Counted from the first letter of the stretch, positions 1 to 14,210 are shown. The stretch: DNA of 64,000 bases from Halocaridina rubra (GCA_037179515.1 JAXCGZ010007617.1:1-64000); one strand, 5' to 3'. Made by a program: numbers and translations. The notes: generated by a model not told the origin, from the letters alone.

Positions 1-212
1 ACCGCCCTTGCAATTGAAGACAAGCTTAGCTTTTGATGATGGTAAGGATCCTGCCATTCCCACACACCGAAAAGAAAGTGTGAGTAATTGCATTATTAAC
101 TCCAGGACTGCAACCGAGTCAGCGGGAACAGCTGAACAAGCTATTAGAGGACTATGAGAACGTCTTCAACGACCTCCCAGGCATTACCACTACCCTTGAG
201 CATCATGTCGGA

Positions 213-1544
213 TTGACTGACCCAGAGCCATTTCGGCATTCCTATGGTCTTCCCCACCAGCTGTCCTTACGGCTGAAGGAAGATCTTGACACTTGGGTCC
301 GCCTCGGAATAGTTGAAAGGAGCATTTCGCCTTGGTGTTCGCCGTTACTGGCAGCGCGTAAGCGAGATGGCAGTCACAGGTTCTGCCTTGACTGTCGTAA
401 GCTTAACTCCCGTACCATCTTTGATGGAGAGCCCATTGCTGACGCTGAGCATATTTTCTCGTTGCTTTCCCAAGCCCGTTACCTGTCCAAGTTGGATCTG
501 GCCAGTGGATTTTGGCAAGTCCCGCTGAGCGAGACTACCAAGCCTCTTACAGCTTTTTCCACAAGATATGGTCTATACCAGTTCAGGGTCATGCCTTTTG
601 GTATGGTAAATGCCCCTGGCTGCTTCAGCAGACTCATGAGGAGAGTACTACAGGATCTCGACAATGTTTCGTGCTTTATAGACGACATCCTGGTGCATTC
701 TCAGGATTGGTCATCGCACCTCGAGACTCTCCGCAGAGTTCTCACTCGTCTGAACCAGCATGGACTTCATTTAAAGCCTTCCAAATGTGAGATTGGTTTC
801 ACACAATTGCAGTATCTCGGCCACGTGGTTGGAGAAGGAGTTATGTCCCCTTTACATGACAGGGTACAAGCTATTAAGGATATGGAGAAACCTGCCACTG
901 TCACTCAACTGAGATCATTCCTGGGTAGTGTCGGCTACTACCAACGGTTCATTCCACACTTTAATACTATCGCTGCCCCTTTGCAGCAAATGACCTCCTC
1001 GAAGCAAAGTAAATCCTCCCCTGTCCAATGGACAGATGAAGCGGAGAGAGCATTTTTCAAGCTCCGAGAAGCATTGGCGGGTGAGCCAGTATTACAACTG
1101 GTAAACCCTGATTTTCCATTTATCTTGCAGACCGACGCCTCAGACGAAGGCCTGGGTGCCGTGCTCTTGCAAGCCCGATCAGACAACTCAGCAGAAGTAG
1201 CTCCAGTGCGATATGCAAGCCGCAGGCTTCGCCCTGCAGAGCGAAATTACTCCACCGTGGAGAAGGAAGCTCTAGCTGCATATTGGGCCATAAAGAAATT
1301 TGAAGTCCATCTGTATGGCCAACATTTTACACTGAGAACCGACCACCGACCTCTCCTATATTTACAGACTGCAGACAAGCTAAATCCTCGTCTGAAAAGG
1401 TGGGCACTTTACCTGAATCTTTTCAAATTCACTGCCCAACATGTTCATGGCAAGGACAATGACCTTGCTGATCTACTAAGTCGACGGTCGTTACCCTCAA
1501 ATGAGGAAGCTGGTGCTGTTAGCCTAAATTTGACTAGTCGGTAA
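213..1544 (+). CDS. pol: Reverse transcriptase-RNase H of element G copy A
   Basis: This is a 443-residue open stretch of Ty3/Gypsy pol. RT spans about residues 10-190, with the first catalytic Asp in KLDLASGF (D95) and the catalytic pair in FIDDILVHS (D157, D158). RNase H spans about 300-425, with Asp in QTDAS (D308), Glu in VEKEA (350/352), Asp in RTDHRP (D377) and Asp in NDLADLLSR (D420). The ORF stops about 20 residues after RNase H, so no integrase or chromodomain follows. The upstream coding spacer (1-212) is homologous to 24130-24330 but carries an extra base near 106, so the listed ATG is internal to the original pol and is not a true start. All RT and RNase H catalytic residues are present. 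Confidence 0.88.
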   Translation: MTDPEPFRHSYGLPHQLSLRLKEDLDTWVRLGIVERSISPWCSPLLAARKRDGSHRFCLDCRKLNSRTIFDGEPIADAEHIFSLLSQARYLSKLDLASGFWQVPLSETTKPLTAFSTRYGLYQFRVMPFGMVNAPGCFSRLMRRVLQDLDNVSCFIDDILVHSQDWSSHLETLRRVLTRLNQHGLHLKPSKCEIGFTQLQYLGHVVGEGVMSPLHDRVQAIKDMEKPATVTQLRSFLGSVGYYQRFIPHFNTIAAPLQQMTSSKQSKSSPVQWTDEAERAFFKLREALAGEPVLQLVNPDFPFILQTDASDEGLGAVLLQARSDNSAEVAPVRYASRRLRPAERNYSTVEKEALAAYWAIKKFEVHLYGQHFTLRTDHRPLLYLQTADKLNPRLKRWALYLNLFKFTAQHVHGKDNDLADLLSRRSLPSNEEAGAVSLNLTSR

Positions 1545-2180
1545 AGATTACTTCTCTAATGTGTTGTTTATTTTTTATGTTTATCTTTTATGTCTTTAAT
1601 ACTGTACTGTACTTGTTTATTTTAGCGTACAAACGTTATTCCTAATGGAAGACGAAAAAGATGAAGAATAATTTTTTGATCGTAGTTTTATATTTCCCTT
1701 TGTGGGACTCTGAAAGCCAGAACATGGCGGAAACATTTTAGTTTAGTGTTGAATAGCTGAAACGTTTTAAATCCAGTCGCCAATGTTAATGACGACGTGG
1801 TTCAAATTTTTAATTTGCGTATACTGTATTTTTTTTGTATATTATATTATTGCCTTCTTGCATGTGAAGCATTCATAAACTTAAATATTGATATTCACTG
1901 ATATCTAATTGTGATTTAATTTTCTTGAAATTTGAATTTGATCACATTTCTTTTATGTTTTGCATGTCATTTAATGTTTTGTTTACAAGACTTGTTTACT
2001 TTTCCTAATAGTATGATATGTTCCAGTGGTGGATCCCATTCTTATTGTTCATTTGTTCTTTTCCATGAGAAGGATATCTCATCCCTCATAATAACACTGA
2101 AGTCACCGTAACTTCCTCTGTTCTTTTTTCGCCTTCTGTAGTAGAATTTTGCTAAATCAATATTCTCTAGAAAGGGCCTT
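1545..2180 (+). other. 3' untranslated stretch and short polypurine tract of copy A
   Basis: AT-rich noncoding sequence between the pol stop and the 3' LTR, conserved in copy D (54535-55172) and in reverse in copy C (41895-42516). A short purine run, AGAAAGGG at about 2170-2177, lies directly before the LTR and is the likely polypurine tract for plus-strand priming. No ORF is shared between copies. Confidence 0.65.
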
Positions 2181-4083
2181 TGTGACAGAGTGTTTCGCTC
2201 AAAGTAACCAAAGGCTGTTAGATGCCTTATTAATTAATTTAGTAACTTAACTGTTATTTTCTAACTAAAAAAATTAATTCCCACTTCTTGACTTTTGCAA
2301 ATTATGATTATTTGCAATTTGTATTTTAGCTTATAGCTAATTTTAAATATACCTTATTTACTCTTCTTGTACGTGTAGAAGTATAGCCCCGATATAAAGG
2401 CTGCTCCTATTTTTCGTCTGCTACGAGCCAAAAACATTCTGGTGATTGTTTACCAGTAACCTAACTTTTCATTATTATTCTCGTTTTATTTTATTTGCTT
2501 CCACTTGTTGCACCTAAAAATACTGTCTCTCCCTTGCATCTCTGCTATAAATGCCTGCCAGGGACCACCACTAAAATAGTCCTTAAATTATATCAGAGCC
2601 AGTTACTGCTCTAGAAAATGTATCCTACAGATGAACTCACCAGGAGGGACAATGAGACGCCCTCCTTTGGCGCCCAAACTTCCAAGAGGCAACATCTCGC
2701 CTGAGCAGTCTAAGTTTATTTCAAACCTTATTTACGTGGCATCTTCACAGGAATTCATCTAGCACAACAAGGTGAGGGATAGTGTATGGTAAAGCTCGTG
2801 GGTCAAGCAAATTGGTTTATTTTCGAGAATTAGTTACATTCGTTACTGGCTAAATCTTACGGATTTTTATTCTCAGATTCCATTCCCATACACACGAAAT
2901 TTTGTAGATTACCAAACTGGAATCTCACATGCCAAAGTTAATTCCTTAACCTGTAAATTACAGCTGATATACATTGCTAAGAAGTTTCTTTTCATTGAAT
3001 GTGATAAACGAAAATCTCATCCTCTGAAGACTGGTTATGAGCCCGTAAAAATCTATCTCTTTTCCTAATAAATTCTAATTTCATTTCACCTCCTTCTATC
3101 ATCGTAAATAAAGTGTTTTACGTCAAAAACTCGTCAATAAAGCTATTTGCTATACAAATTGCAAATAATTAGAAGGTAATTTTACCCTGTTGGCTTTGCA
3201 AATATTTCCTGTTAACCACAATTTAATGAATGCATACCGTATTTATCTTGCTAATTCTTCATATGTTGGGGATAAAGTGTTTTGAGTTATAAGTTGCAAA
3301 TACCTCAAAAGGTGGTTTTGCACCCTTTTTTTCATTGCAACAGTTCTTGATAACCAAAAGTGAATGAATACTGTATTTATCTCGTAGATTCTTCCTTTAT
3401 CCTAAATAGAGTGTTTTACCATATTAATTGTTAATCAGTAATAAGCATTGCAACTTTTGTGGTTACACACAATTTAAGGAATACATACAGTACTGTATTT
3501 GTCTTGCTTATTCTTCATTTATTGTGAATATATTGTTTTCTTTAAAACCAGTAAAGAATTAATGGTTTTGTATGCTATTATGGTAGCATAAATATTTCTG
3601 GTTAGCTGTGAATAACCAATATATTTTCATCCAGTAAAATGACATTGGAAACTCATTATAGGTGTGCTCATGCTTTCAGTTTCCCCTTATAAACAGTGTG
3701 TCATTTCTGTTTCTGAAATTGCAGTGTCCTGTATTCTACTCTGCCTGTGTGACAGAGGTAATCATCGAGTTGAGGCCAAAGTCTTGGCATACGTCCGTGG
3801 TGCCGGGAAACGAAATCGTGCTCACCACCTCCGGGATTCGAGGCAGCATTTCATAAAATTTAATTTGAGAAATTTAATTCAATTCTTTTAATGTCATTGC
3901 ATTTCCAAAATTAAAAGAAAGTTGAATTCTGAGTTTCATTTAACCGACTAATGGTAATAGAGATGGGGTGTTCAAGTACAAATATCTGTCCTGTCTGTTT
4001 GTGAGCTCTTAACCGAGCTCGGTAGTTTGAGTCCCCTTAGTAAAACAGAATCTTAACAACACTCTACCATCCTAACCCCAACA
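2181..4083 (+). repeat. 3' LTR of element G copy A (1903 bp, short subtype)
   Basis: Begins TGTGACAGAGTG and ends CCCCAACA (TG...CA). The same ends bound the LTRs at 17681-19621, 55173-57074 and, reversed, 39811-41894 and 61394-63486. It lacks the 160-bp segment found in the minus-strand LTRs, and about 50 bp that both copy B LTRs carry near their middle. The 1.9 kb length is large for Gypsy elements. Confidence 0.9.
2391..2400 (+). promoter_or_regulatory. Probable TATA box of the element G LTR promoter
   Basis: GATATAAAGG lies about 210 bp into the LTR and is conserved in the other copies (about 17891 in B, 55383 in D, and reversed in C, F and the lone LTR). Its position fits the U3/R promoter of an LTR retrotransposon. 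The transcription start is not determined. Confidence 0.45.
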
Positions 4084-4670
4084 CACACGTTGGGCAGGTA
4101 GTATCTTTACTTTTAAATTTATGTACAGTAAACAAATTAAAGAAGTCTATTATACCGTTGGCAATAGGCTTAGCATGGTGGCCAGCATTGCCAGATAGAG
4201 CAGATGTTTTTATTTTCAAATGTATGGTACATTTAAGATATATATTAATTACAAGATGGTAGTACTGTAATTGCCATGTTATTCTGGGTGGCAAGATCAG
4301 AATCTACATGAACACCGTTTACATGTTTAGAAATGATATATTTCTTCATTTCCACTGTAATACATTTAGGCTTTTTATCACAACTGTCACTAATGCACAT
4401 CACCTTTTATTAGGAGCTGTGATGAAGGCTAGCTTAAAGTAAAGGGCAAAACAATAGAAAACTTCTAGGAAAGAACAACGAACAAATTACGTACACAGCA
4501 TATACGACATACACAACGTGGGCACCAAGGCAGAACTGAGAGCAACTACGACATCGCCCAGACGAAAGCGAACGTGGTCGTCTGGGCGAACGTGGTTACT
4601 CGGACGGATGCTCATGTGTATGCGTATTCGTGACTCCAGTGTGATTCAGGGGGCAATGCAAAACTTGCTC
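4084..4670. other. Unassigned AT-rich sequence
   Basis: About 590 bp between the copy A LTR and a long (TA)n tract. I see no homology to other parts of the window and no convincing ORF or RNA gene. Confidence 0.4.
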
Positions 4671-6319
<1,649 letters not shown>

Positions 6320-6520
6320 TTTTTTTTTTTTTTTTTAAGAGTGTGACACCGGGACAGGCAGAAACTGCCCTCATCAACAAAGGCCCGGGCACGAGAAAAT
6401 ACCAAAATGAAGGAAAAGAGAAAGGTTAAGGGCAAGGCAGAGATGAGGTAATGTCACACAAAGGTAAACGACAGACAGAAAAAAACAGTCAAAGTAAGGA
6501 GGACCCAGAGATATGGAGGA

Positions 6521-8440
6521 CTAGGCTCTGAGATGACGATAGATCTGCTTTTTGAAGGATGAAAGGTCATAAGAATTAGGAAAGACAGAAGGAGGAAGAG
6601 AGTTCCAGAGTCTGGAGGTAGATGGGAAGAAGCAGTCGCTGCACCGACCAATCCGCGAGCTACAAATCTCCACACAGTACCTGTGAGATGAGGCCGCTTG
6701 GCGAGTGTTACGCGGCCTCGGCAGTGGAGGAGGGATGCAACTCGCCAACTCATCAGAGCAGCGATGGAAGTAGTAGCAATAGAAAAGCGAAAGGGAAGAT
6801 ACCTTACGGCGAAGAGAGAGAGAATCCAGGTTAGAAGTAAGAGAAGGATCATTAATGAGTCTGACTGCCTTAGATTCAACCCTATCAAAAAGATAAGTAA
6901 AGGAAGAAGCACCCCAGATGTGTGAGCAGTATTCTAAGCAGGGGCGGATAAGACCTTTGTAAATTTTAAGTAACTGCAATGAGGAAAAGTAATAACGAAA
7001 CCGAAACAAAACCCCCAATTTTTTGGATGAAGATTTAGAAATTTGGATTATGTGACTCCTCCAAGACAAGTTAGAGGCTACATGGATTCCTAATATATTG
7101 ATAGAGTTAAGAGGGTAAATTTCATTAGTTTCGAAGACAATAGGGTTATCAGGAGGAGAAGAAGATAAAGAGATAGCCAGAAACTGTGTCTTGAAGGCAT
7201 TGAATTTAACTAAATTTTGAGTGCCCCATTCAGATACTCTCTGCAAATCGGAGTTAAGAGTAGAAGAAAGAGTGATACGAGATTGATTACGAGAAACAGA
7301 TGAAGGTTGTGAAGAAAAGGCAGAGGAAAAGTGAAGGGTAGAATAATCAGCAAAGGCATGAAGAAGAGAGGAAGATGGGGATTGTAGAAGATCAATGATG
7401 AAGAGAAGGAAGAGAGTAGGTGAAAGAACAAAGCCCTGTGGAACACCACTGGAAACAGAGAAAGGGCTAGATGTGGCGCCATCAACAACTACAGATATAG
7501 AACGGTCAGTAAGAAAACTGGAAATCAGAGAACAGAAAGAAGGGGTAAAGCCATAGGCAGGGAGTTTGGCCAACAGAGCCTTGTGCCAGACTCAGTCAAA
7601 AGCCTTAGAGATATCAAGGGCGACAACAAAGGATTCCCCATAGTTCCTCAGAGAAGATGACCATACATGAGTAAAATAGGACAGGAGATCACCAGTGGAT
7701 CTTACCTTGTGGAAGCCGTACTGGTCATCGGAGATAAGTGAGTTAGATTCAAGGCGTTTCAAGAAGTGAGCATTGAGCAAAGTTTCGAAAACTTTAGCAA
7801 TAGAGGAGGTTAGAGCAATAGGTCGGTAGTTAGAAGGAATAGAGCGGTCACCCTTCTTAGGAACAGGTTGAACTACAGCATGTTTCCAAGATGAAGGATA
7901 GATACTGGTTGACAGAATGAGGCGAAAAAGACGGCAAAGCACAGGAGCCAGTTCATCTGCAAACTCCTTAAGGAACCTTGCAGGGATACCATCGGGACCA
8001 GATGCCTTGTTTGTCTTTAGTGAGCGAAGAACCTTATGAACTCTGTGTGAAGAAAGGATAAGGGATGGCATAGGGTTAGAGAGGGGAAAAGACTGAGGAA
8101 CAGGTGCGCTGGAATCGTTGATAGAAGAGTTGGCAGAAAAATGAGAGCCAAAGAGAGTGGCTTTGTCAGTGGGAGAGCAAGCTATAGAACCATCAGAACG
8201 AATGAGAGGGGGAAAGCTTGAGTTACAGAAGTTTTTGGAGAGGTTTTTGGCTAAGGACCAGAAGCATTTGTCAGTGGGAGAGGAGTTAAGGTCATCAACT
8301 TTCCTTCTTATAAAGGAAGCCTTAGACCTTCGAATCTGAGCTGTACAGCGATTCCTAGCTATAATAAAAGCAGAGCGAGTTAAATCGGAAGGAGAGGCTT
8401 GGTAGGATCGGTGAGCCTGATTCCTAGCCTGGATAGCCAT
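6521..8440 (-). pseudogene. Reverse transcriptase of the Jockey-type LINE (interrupted)
   Basis: Two open pieces in the same frame (8440-7592 and 7573-6521) form one non-LTR RT. Motifs in order are NKASGPDGIP, NYRPIALTS, VALDISKAFD (first catalytic Asp), SSGVPQG and FADYSTLH, where the usual FADD catalytic pair has become FADY. A TGA directly after SKAFD, where relatives have Arg, splits the frame at about 7590. The C terminus has the usual thumb and connection, ending KKQIYRHLRA. Loss of one catalytic Asp plus the stop makes this copy dead. Confidence in the family is high. Confidence 0.85.
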
Positions 8441-9584
8441 GGAGCAGGCACGGTCAAACCAAGGTTTAGGGGGAGAGAAAGTTTTTTGTAGTAGAGGGGA
8501 TGTACGCCTCCATTCCCGCGGTCATGATCTCGGCAACTTTTACAGCTACCCGATCAGGGTTGCGGGACCGAAAGCAGTAGTCATCCCATGGGAAGTCAAA
8601 GAGAAAGTTACGCAAATTTTCATATTGGGTTTGCTCAAAGTGCCAAAGGCGGCGTTGAGCAGGAGGGATTGGTGGTGGGGGAGCGAAAATGGAAGAGACA
8701 GAGATCATGGAGTGGTCAGATTTACCAAGAGGGGAAAGCACAGAATAAGAGTAGTTTGAAGGGTTAGAAGTAAAAAATAGGTCAAGAGTGTTTGCAGCAT
8801 GTTCGTGATGATCAGGAACGCGAGTAGGATGTTTGATAATTTGCTCCAGATCGTGAGTAATAGAGAAAGCAAGAGCCTCGCTTCCTCCCACATCAGTGTG
8901 AGAAGAATGAAGCCACTCACTGTGGCGTACATTGAAGTCTCCTATGTAGAGAACTTCGGCATGTGGGTGAGAAGATAGCAAGAACTCATGGCACGAGGAG
9001 AGATATTCAAAGAAAGACACAAACTCAGTGGAGTTTGGAGAACAGTAGCAGAAGCAAAGGATGATAGTGGTAGTGGAGAGATAGACTTTTAGCCAGAGAA
9101 CATCAAAGTCAGGAGATTCAAGGTCCATGAGCCTCACAGTAGGAGTGTTAATGTTGCAGTAAGCACAGACCCGGCCTTTGGAACGAAAACGAGTATACAG
9201 ATTATAGTGGGAGATTTGGAAAGGGTCAGTGGAAGCATGTATAGACAACTGGGTTTCAGATAGGAGGAGGAGGTTAGGGAGGAAAGTGCCCAAGTGCTGT
9301 TCCACAGACGAAAGCTTAGAGTTCAGCCCACGAATGTTTGAATAGTGAAGAGTGAAAGAAGCAGATCTATTGGGAGGTGCAAGGTTAAGAGCAGAACCAT
9401 TACTACCACCAGGCGTGTCTGCCCTCAAGCCAATGGTGGAGTCAACACGATCCCCGGAGATTCTTCGCACCCCACTATGCCGGGTACTGGGGGCCATTAG
9501 TTGTGAACCTTCCATAAATAATGACAAAATGTGAGGAAAAGGAAAGTAAAAGAGACAGATGTGCAGAATGTTGTGACTTGTCAA
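8441..9584 (-). pseudogene. Endonuclease domain of the Jockey-type LINE
   Basis: This is a 372-residue open stretch (9584-8466) upstream of the RT. It has the exonuclease-endonuclease-phosphatase fold motifs: YSNIRGLNSK near the N terminus, LLSETQL (metal-binding Glu), IGDFNVRHSEW and the terminal KSDHSMI. These enzymes nick target DNA to prime reverse transcription. The frame ends after STTKNFLSP; the expected continuation KPWFDRACSMAIQ occurs in another frame, so a frameshift at about 8450-8466 separates it from the RT. The true start is uncertain; an N-terminal extension of about 90 residues precedes the endonuclease. Confidence 0.8.
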
Positions 9585-9745
9585 ATGTAATGGAATAGCA
9601 AGAGATGTGTAATGAATATGCCAGAATATTCAGTGTAGATGTAGGCATGAGGAAAGAACCGTCCTGAAGGAAGACTCAACCTGGAACTGTCTGGACCAGT
9701 CCTAGTTGCATCCTAATACCTTCAGTCGTAGTCTTTCAACGGGTG

Positions 9746-10628
<883 letters not shown>

Positions 10629-10630
10629 CC

Positions 10631-10698
<68 letters not shown>
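10631..10698. repeat. (TTA)n microsatellite
   Basis: About 22 perfect trinucleotide repeats. A second, longer tract of the same motif follows at 10757-10855. Confidence 0.97.
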
Positions 10699-10753
10699 GG
10701 TGACAATAATTTTCCTTTGTTTGTTTGTTTTTGTTTGATGATGATTGTGGAGA

Positions 10754-10856
<103 letters not shown>

Positions 10857-10930
10857 GAATTTGTCATTAAAACATTATTTTTACAATAAATAATGTAGTT
10901 TTGGTTGAATGAACAAGAGTTAGTTAAAGA

Positions 10931-10934
<4 letters not shown>

Positions 10935-10981
<47 letters not shown>
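10935..10981. repeat. (TC)n microsatellite
   Basis: Perfect TC dinucleotide run of about 47 bp. Confidence 0.97.
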
Positions 10982-10984
<3 letters not shown>

Positions 10985-11574
10985 AACGTCTTTCCCTATT
11001 TATTGTCGTCATCCTTCATTTCCCCTTTCTCATATTTATTATTGGTAATTTACATTTATTTTTACCTTTACTGTATAAAACCTCCCTGCACGGTTAACAA
11101 ACCATCCTTTACTTTATTATTAACAGCGCGCAAGCGTAAATTTATATGAACGTGATTTTATGAAGATTGAAAAAAAGCATTAAGAACACACAACAAACAA
11201 ACTTTCGATATAATTTCATCACAGAAATAGCAAGTAGAGAATATATATATTTCATTTAAGTTTCCCATGTACAATAGGAAATACATTTTCTTTGAACGAA
11301 TTGCATGCGTTTTCTTTTTCTCTTAGTAACACTATTTACATTAAGATTTCATGCAAAGAGATAGAATAATGTTTAGAACCAAGGAATATAAATAATACTA
11401 TAATCTTGAAAATTAGATAAACTCCATATAGGGTGAGTAAATAAATATTTTATGAGTAAGATATTGTGCCTGAAAAAGCATCAGCTGATACGGAGGCATA
11501 AAAACAAACAAACATATATTTTCATTTTTGTGCAATGGTTATTCTTCTAAGATTAAAAGTGACTTATAAGTAGA

Positions 11575-11575
<1 letters not shown>
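10982..11575 (+). other. Mostly unassigned sequence with weak Tigger-like fragments
   Basis: AT-rich. Two short stretches resemble the DNA-binding-domain region of the Tigger remnant at 30430-30520: one near 11180-11225 (GCATTAAGAACACACAACAA) and one near 11475-11500 (AAGCATCAGCTGATACGGAG). They suggest a decayed, interrupted Tigger copy. Nothing else is recognised. Confidence 0.35.

Positions 11576-11649
<74 letters not shown>
11576..11649. repeat. (ATT)n microsatellite
   Basis: About 25 perfect ATT repeats. The 230 bp that follow, up to 11880, are AT-rich with no recognised feature. Confidence 0.97.
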
Positions 11650-11652
<3 letters not shown>

Positions 11653-11877
11653 GAAAATTAGAGAAGTACACTGAAAAAAAGTTCGTCTCATTTGTATAAA
11701 GAGATAATAGAGTACTAACTTAGCAAAGGATACTATATAATAAACTAAGACAGCTATATGGATAGAAAGACAAATATACAGAAACAAAAAAGAGGAAGAT
11801 ATAAAAAAAATAAAAGAGGCAAGTTAATGTATAAAGGAAGCCACTTAGTTGAGATTGGAAACGAGGAATCAACAAAT

Positions 11878-11880
<3 letters not shown>

Positions 11881-11940
<60 letters not shown>
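11881..11940. repeat. (GA)n microsatellite
   Basis: Perfect GA dinucleotide run of about 60 bp just upstream of a CR1/L2-like LINE fragment. Confidence 0.97.
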
Positions 11941-11942
<2 letters not shown>

Positions 11943-11994
11943 ACTGTAGAACACAATGAAAATCGGTTAAGCGGGACGAACAAACACAATATCA

Positions 11995-13390
11995 GTGGCA
12001 CTAAGTATCATATTTAAGGAGTCACTGGAGTCGGGGGAGATTCCAAGATGCTGGAAACAAGCAAATGTGATACCTATCTTCAAAAAGGGAAGGAGGGATA
12101 CGGCTCTGAACTATAGACCAGTTTCCTTGACCAGCATAGTTTGCAAAGTTATGGAGAAACTATTAAGGAAACATATCTCTCTTCACTTGGAATCCTTCAA
12201 CTTTTTGTCAGTGAGGCAACATGGCTTCAGAGAAGGTAGATCAACAGTAACAAACTTATTAGAATTTTATGATGAGGTAAGCCAAATCTTACAGGAAAGA
12301 GAGGGCTGGGCAGATTGCATATTCCTAGACTTCCAGAAAGCGTTTGACACTGTTCCACATGGGAGACTTATTAGGAAGCTGCAATCAATGGCTAGAATAG
12401 GTGGAAATGTTTTGGAATGGATAAAAACTTACTTAGAAGGAAGAAGGAAGGGAACAGAGGGTTAGAGTAAGACACTCAGTGTCTGAATGGAGAAGAGTTT
12501 GTAGTGGAGTTCCACAGGGCTCAGTTTTAGGGCCACTTTTGTTCCTTGTATATGTAAATGACCTACCAGAGTCTGTAAATTCATTCATGAATATGTTTGC
12601 AGATGATACAAAGATTGTGAAGAAAGTAAAAAACGAGAACAATGGTAGAGAACTTCAGGAGGATCTAAATAATCTGCATGAGTGGTCAGAAAGGTGGCTA
12701 ATGAAATTCAATACTTCAAAATGTAAGATAATGAGAATGGGTACAAGTGCAAGAAGGCCCAAGCTTGACTACTCGGTGGCTGGAGTACAACTTCAAGAGA
12801 CAGAAAATGAGAGAGATCTAGGAGTAAACATACTGGCAGATTTGTCTCCAGAAATACATATAAATGGCATAGTAAGGGCAGCATATGCATTCTTATTAAA
12901 TGTAAGGGTAGCCTTCAGGCACATGGATAAGGAAATGTTCAGAAATATTTATGTAACCTATGTGAGGCCAAAACTCGAATATGCAGCCCCCTTTTGGAAT
13001 CCACACTTGAAAAAGCACATAGCTAAGCTTAAAAAAGTTCAAAGACATGCCACGAAACTGGTGCCAGAAATACGCAATCTCAGTTATGATGAGAGGCTGA
13101 GGGAATTAGACTTGCCATCACTCGAAGCTAGAAGAGTAAGAGGGGATATGGTGACAGTCTTTAAATTCCTTCATGGTTATGATAGAGTGGATAGGGATCG
13201 ATATTTCGATATGGCTGGCTCTAGAACTAGAGGTCATAGTTTGAAGTTTCGAAAGAAAACTTCTTTGCAGGATGTAAGGAAATACTTTTTCAGTGTAAGA
13301 GTAGTTGATAATTGGAATTCGCTAAGCGAGGAGGTAGTTAATGCTATCTCAATCCATAGTTTTAAGGACAGGTACGATAAGTATCACTAA
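11995..13390 (+). pseudogene. Reverse transcriptase of CR1/L2-like LINE copy a
   Basis: Two open pieces (11995-12465 and 12479-13390) are split by a frameshift at about 12450, in a purine-rich run where the sister copies read LEGREQRVRV. Motifs in order: IPIFKKG, NYRPVSLTS, FLDFQKAFDTVPH (first catalytic Asp), SSGVPQGSVLGPL-type (here CSGVPQGS) and MFADDTKIVKK (catalytic Asp pair intact). The C-terminal third contains RNIYVTYVRPKLEYA and ends with IHSFKDRYDKYH before TAA. The FADD box and the VPHG and LGPLLF contexts resemble CR1/L2 RTs. Apart from the frameshift and the missing endonuclease it is well preserved. Confidence 0.87.
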
Positions 13391-13450
13391 GTCTAAAATG
13401 GAACCGATGAGGAGACGGGAAGATACGAGCTTTGGGCTCTTTCCCGTAAA

Positions 13451-13483
13451 CACAATTAGGTAATCACAATTAGGTAATCACAA
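13451..13483 (+). repeat. 14-bp terminal tandem repeats of the CR1/L2-like LINE
   Basis: CACAATTAGGTAAT is repeated twice, then CACAA. The same tail is present at about 16705-16737. Short 3' microsatellite-like repeats replacing poly(A) are known for CR1/L2-group LINEs. Confidence 0.8.
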
Positions 13484-14028
13484 CCAAGGGCCTCATTGGC
13501 CCTTTCTGGCCTTATTTCTAAGCATGGGCCAAGTGCGTGGCTGGACGGCTATGCGGGCCGTCGCTGTGTGAGGGAGCGTGGTGGCTCTTAGAGTTTGGTT
13601 GAAAACCCTGGGAAGGTGGAGCAGAGTAATGGCCTTTACATCTGAGCTGCTGAGGCTTAGGTCTTACCGGCTCATCCTTCTTGAGTGTGGGTGCATGGCC
13701 ATAATAAGGCTTAAGAGTGTGAGGAGGAAGAGCTGGATAATTAAAGTTCTGTGAAGGGCTCTTGTGCTTCCCGTACCTATAATCTCTATTTCCGGAAGAA
13801 GGACCACTGTCTGGGATTCCAACTCGAAGCCGAGCAAGCGCAAGCTCATGTTCGCGTTGTGCTTGTGCCTCGTCACTTGCTCTCTTCTCCAGCTTATATC
13901 AGCGTTCAACCATCTTCTCATGAGCCCATTCGAAGAGTTTCTGTCTTTTGGAAAAACCGCATCTCTCACCCATAGCAATCATTATGTCCAGGTAACGCTC
14001 CTCATCGAATGTTTTGATGGTTTCCATG
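13484..14028 (-). pseudogene. gag: gag remnant of element G copy F
   Basis: On the minus strand from about 14028 the sequence matches the start of gag in copies B and C (METIETFDEE region, LSPGQKLFEWA-like, then the coiled-coil stretch with EAQAQ) but stops near 13795. It resumes in the His/Gln/Pro-rich region just before protease (matching 21830-22130 in B). The capsid region between is deleted. The first ten codons seen in B and C are also missing. Non-functional. Confidence 0.7.
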
Positions 14029-14210
14029 TTTGTTTCCTAAACAGTCAATAATGTAGTGCCAAAAGAAATAACACTAACAAATCTCTACAATAGTAGAAAA
14101 AATGAAAGAATCACACAACACCGAGGAGAGAAAAATGAAAATCAACACCACAGTTCAAAGTTAAAAGTAAAAGTGATCTCAAAACCTCACCCTAAAAGTG
14201 ACTCAAAATA

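Larger units (their letters stand above)
1..4083 (+). mobile_element. Element G copy A: Gmr1-like Ty3/Gypsy retrotransposon, 3' part
   Basis: This is the 3' portion of a long-LTR Ty3/Gypsy element that runs off the left edge of the window. In order it holds the end of the integrase/RT spacer, RT, RNase H, a 636-bp 3' untranslated stretch and a complete 3' LTR ending in CCCCAACA. No integrase follows RNase H, which matches the integrase-first order seen whole in copies B and C. The 5-bp right flank is CACAC; the left flank lies outside, so the target duplication cannot be checked. Sequence is very close to copy D (53557-57074), suggesting recent common ancestry. Confidence 0.9.
6320..9745 (-). 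mobile_element. Jockey-type non-LTR retrotransposon (LINE), minus strand
   Basis: The element has apurinic-like endonuclease then reverse transcriptase on the minus strand, and ends in a poly(A) tail seen as an 18-nt T run at 6320-6337. It interrupts the tRNA-like array: repeat sequence stops at GAATGCC on the left and resumes with TTTCTCCCAACCTC about 9750 on the right. Length of about 3.4 kb suggests that endonuclease and most of ORF2 are kept while any ORF1 is mostly missing. Assignment to the Jockey superfamily rests on the RT motifs; I cannot name the clade. Confidence 0.85.
11979..13483 (+). mobile_element. CR1/L2-like LINE, 5'-truncated copy a
   Basis: A 1.5 kb 3' portion of a non-LTR retrotransposon carrying RT from just before the fingers to the C terminus, a short 3' UTR and tandem 14-bp terminal repeats in place of poly(A). 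It starts within sequence matching the region upstream of RT in the minus copy at 61340. 5' truncation is typical of target-primed reverse transcription. Confidence 0.88.

Noticed and set aside
3662..3856. A 64-residue ORF (MCSCFQFPLINSV...) repeated in several LTRs (19206-19400, 56652-56846, reversed about 40046-40243)
   Set aside because: It recurs because the LTR recurs. The copies show no excess of silent changes that I can see, and some LTRs break it.
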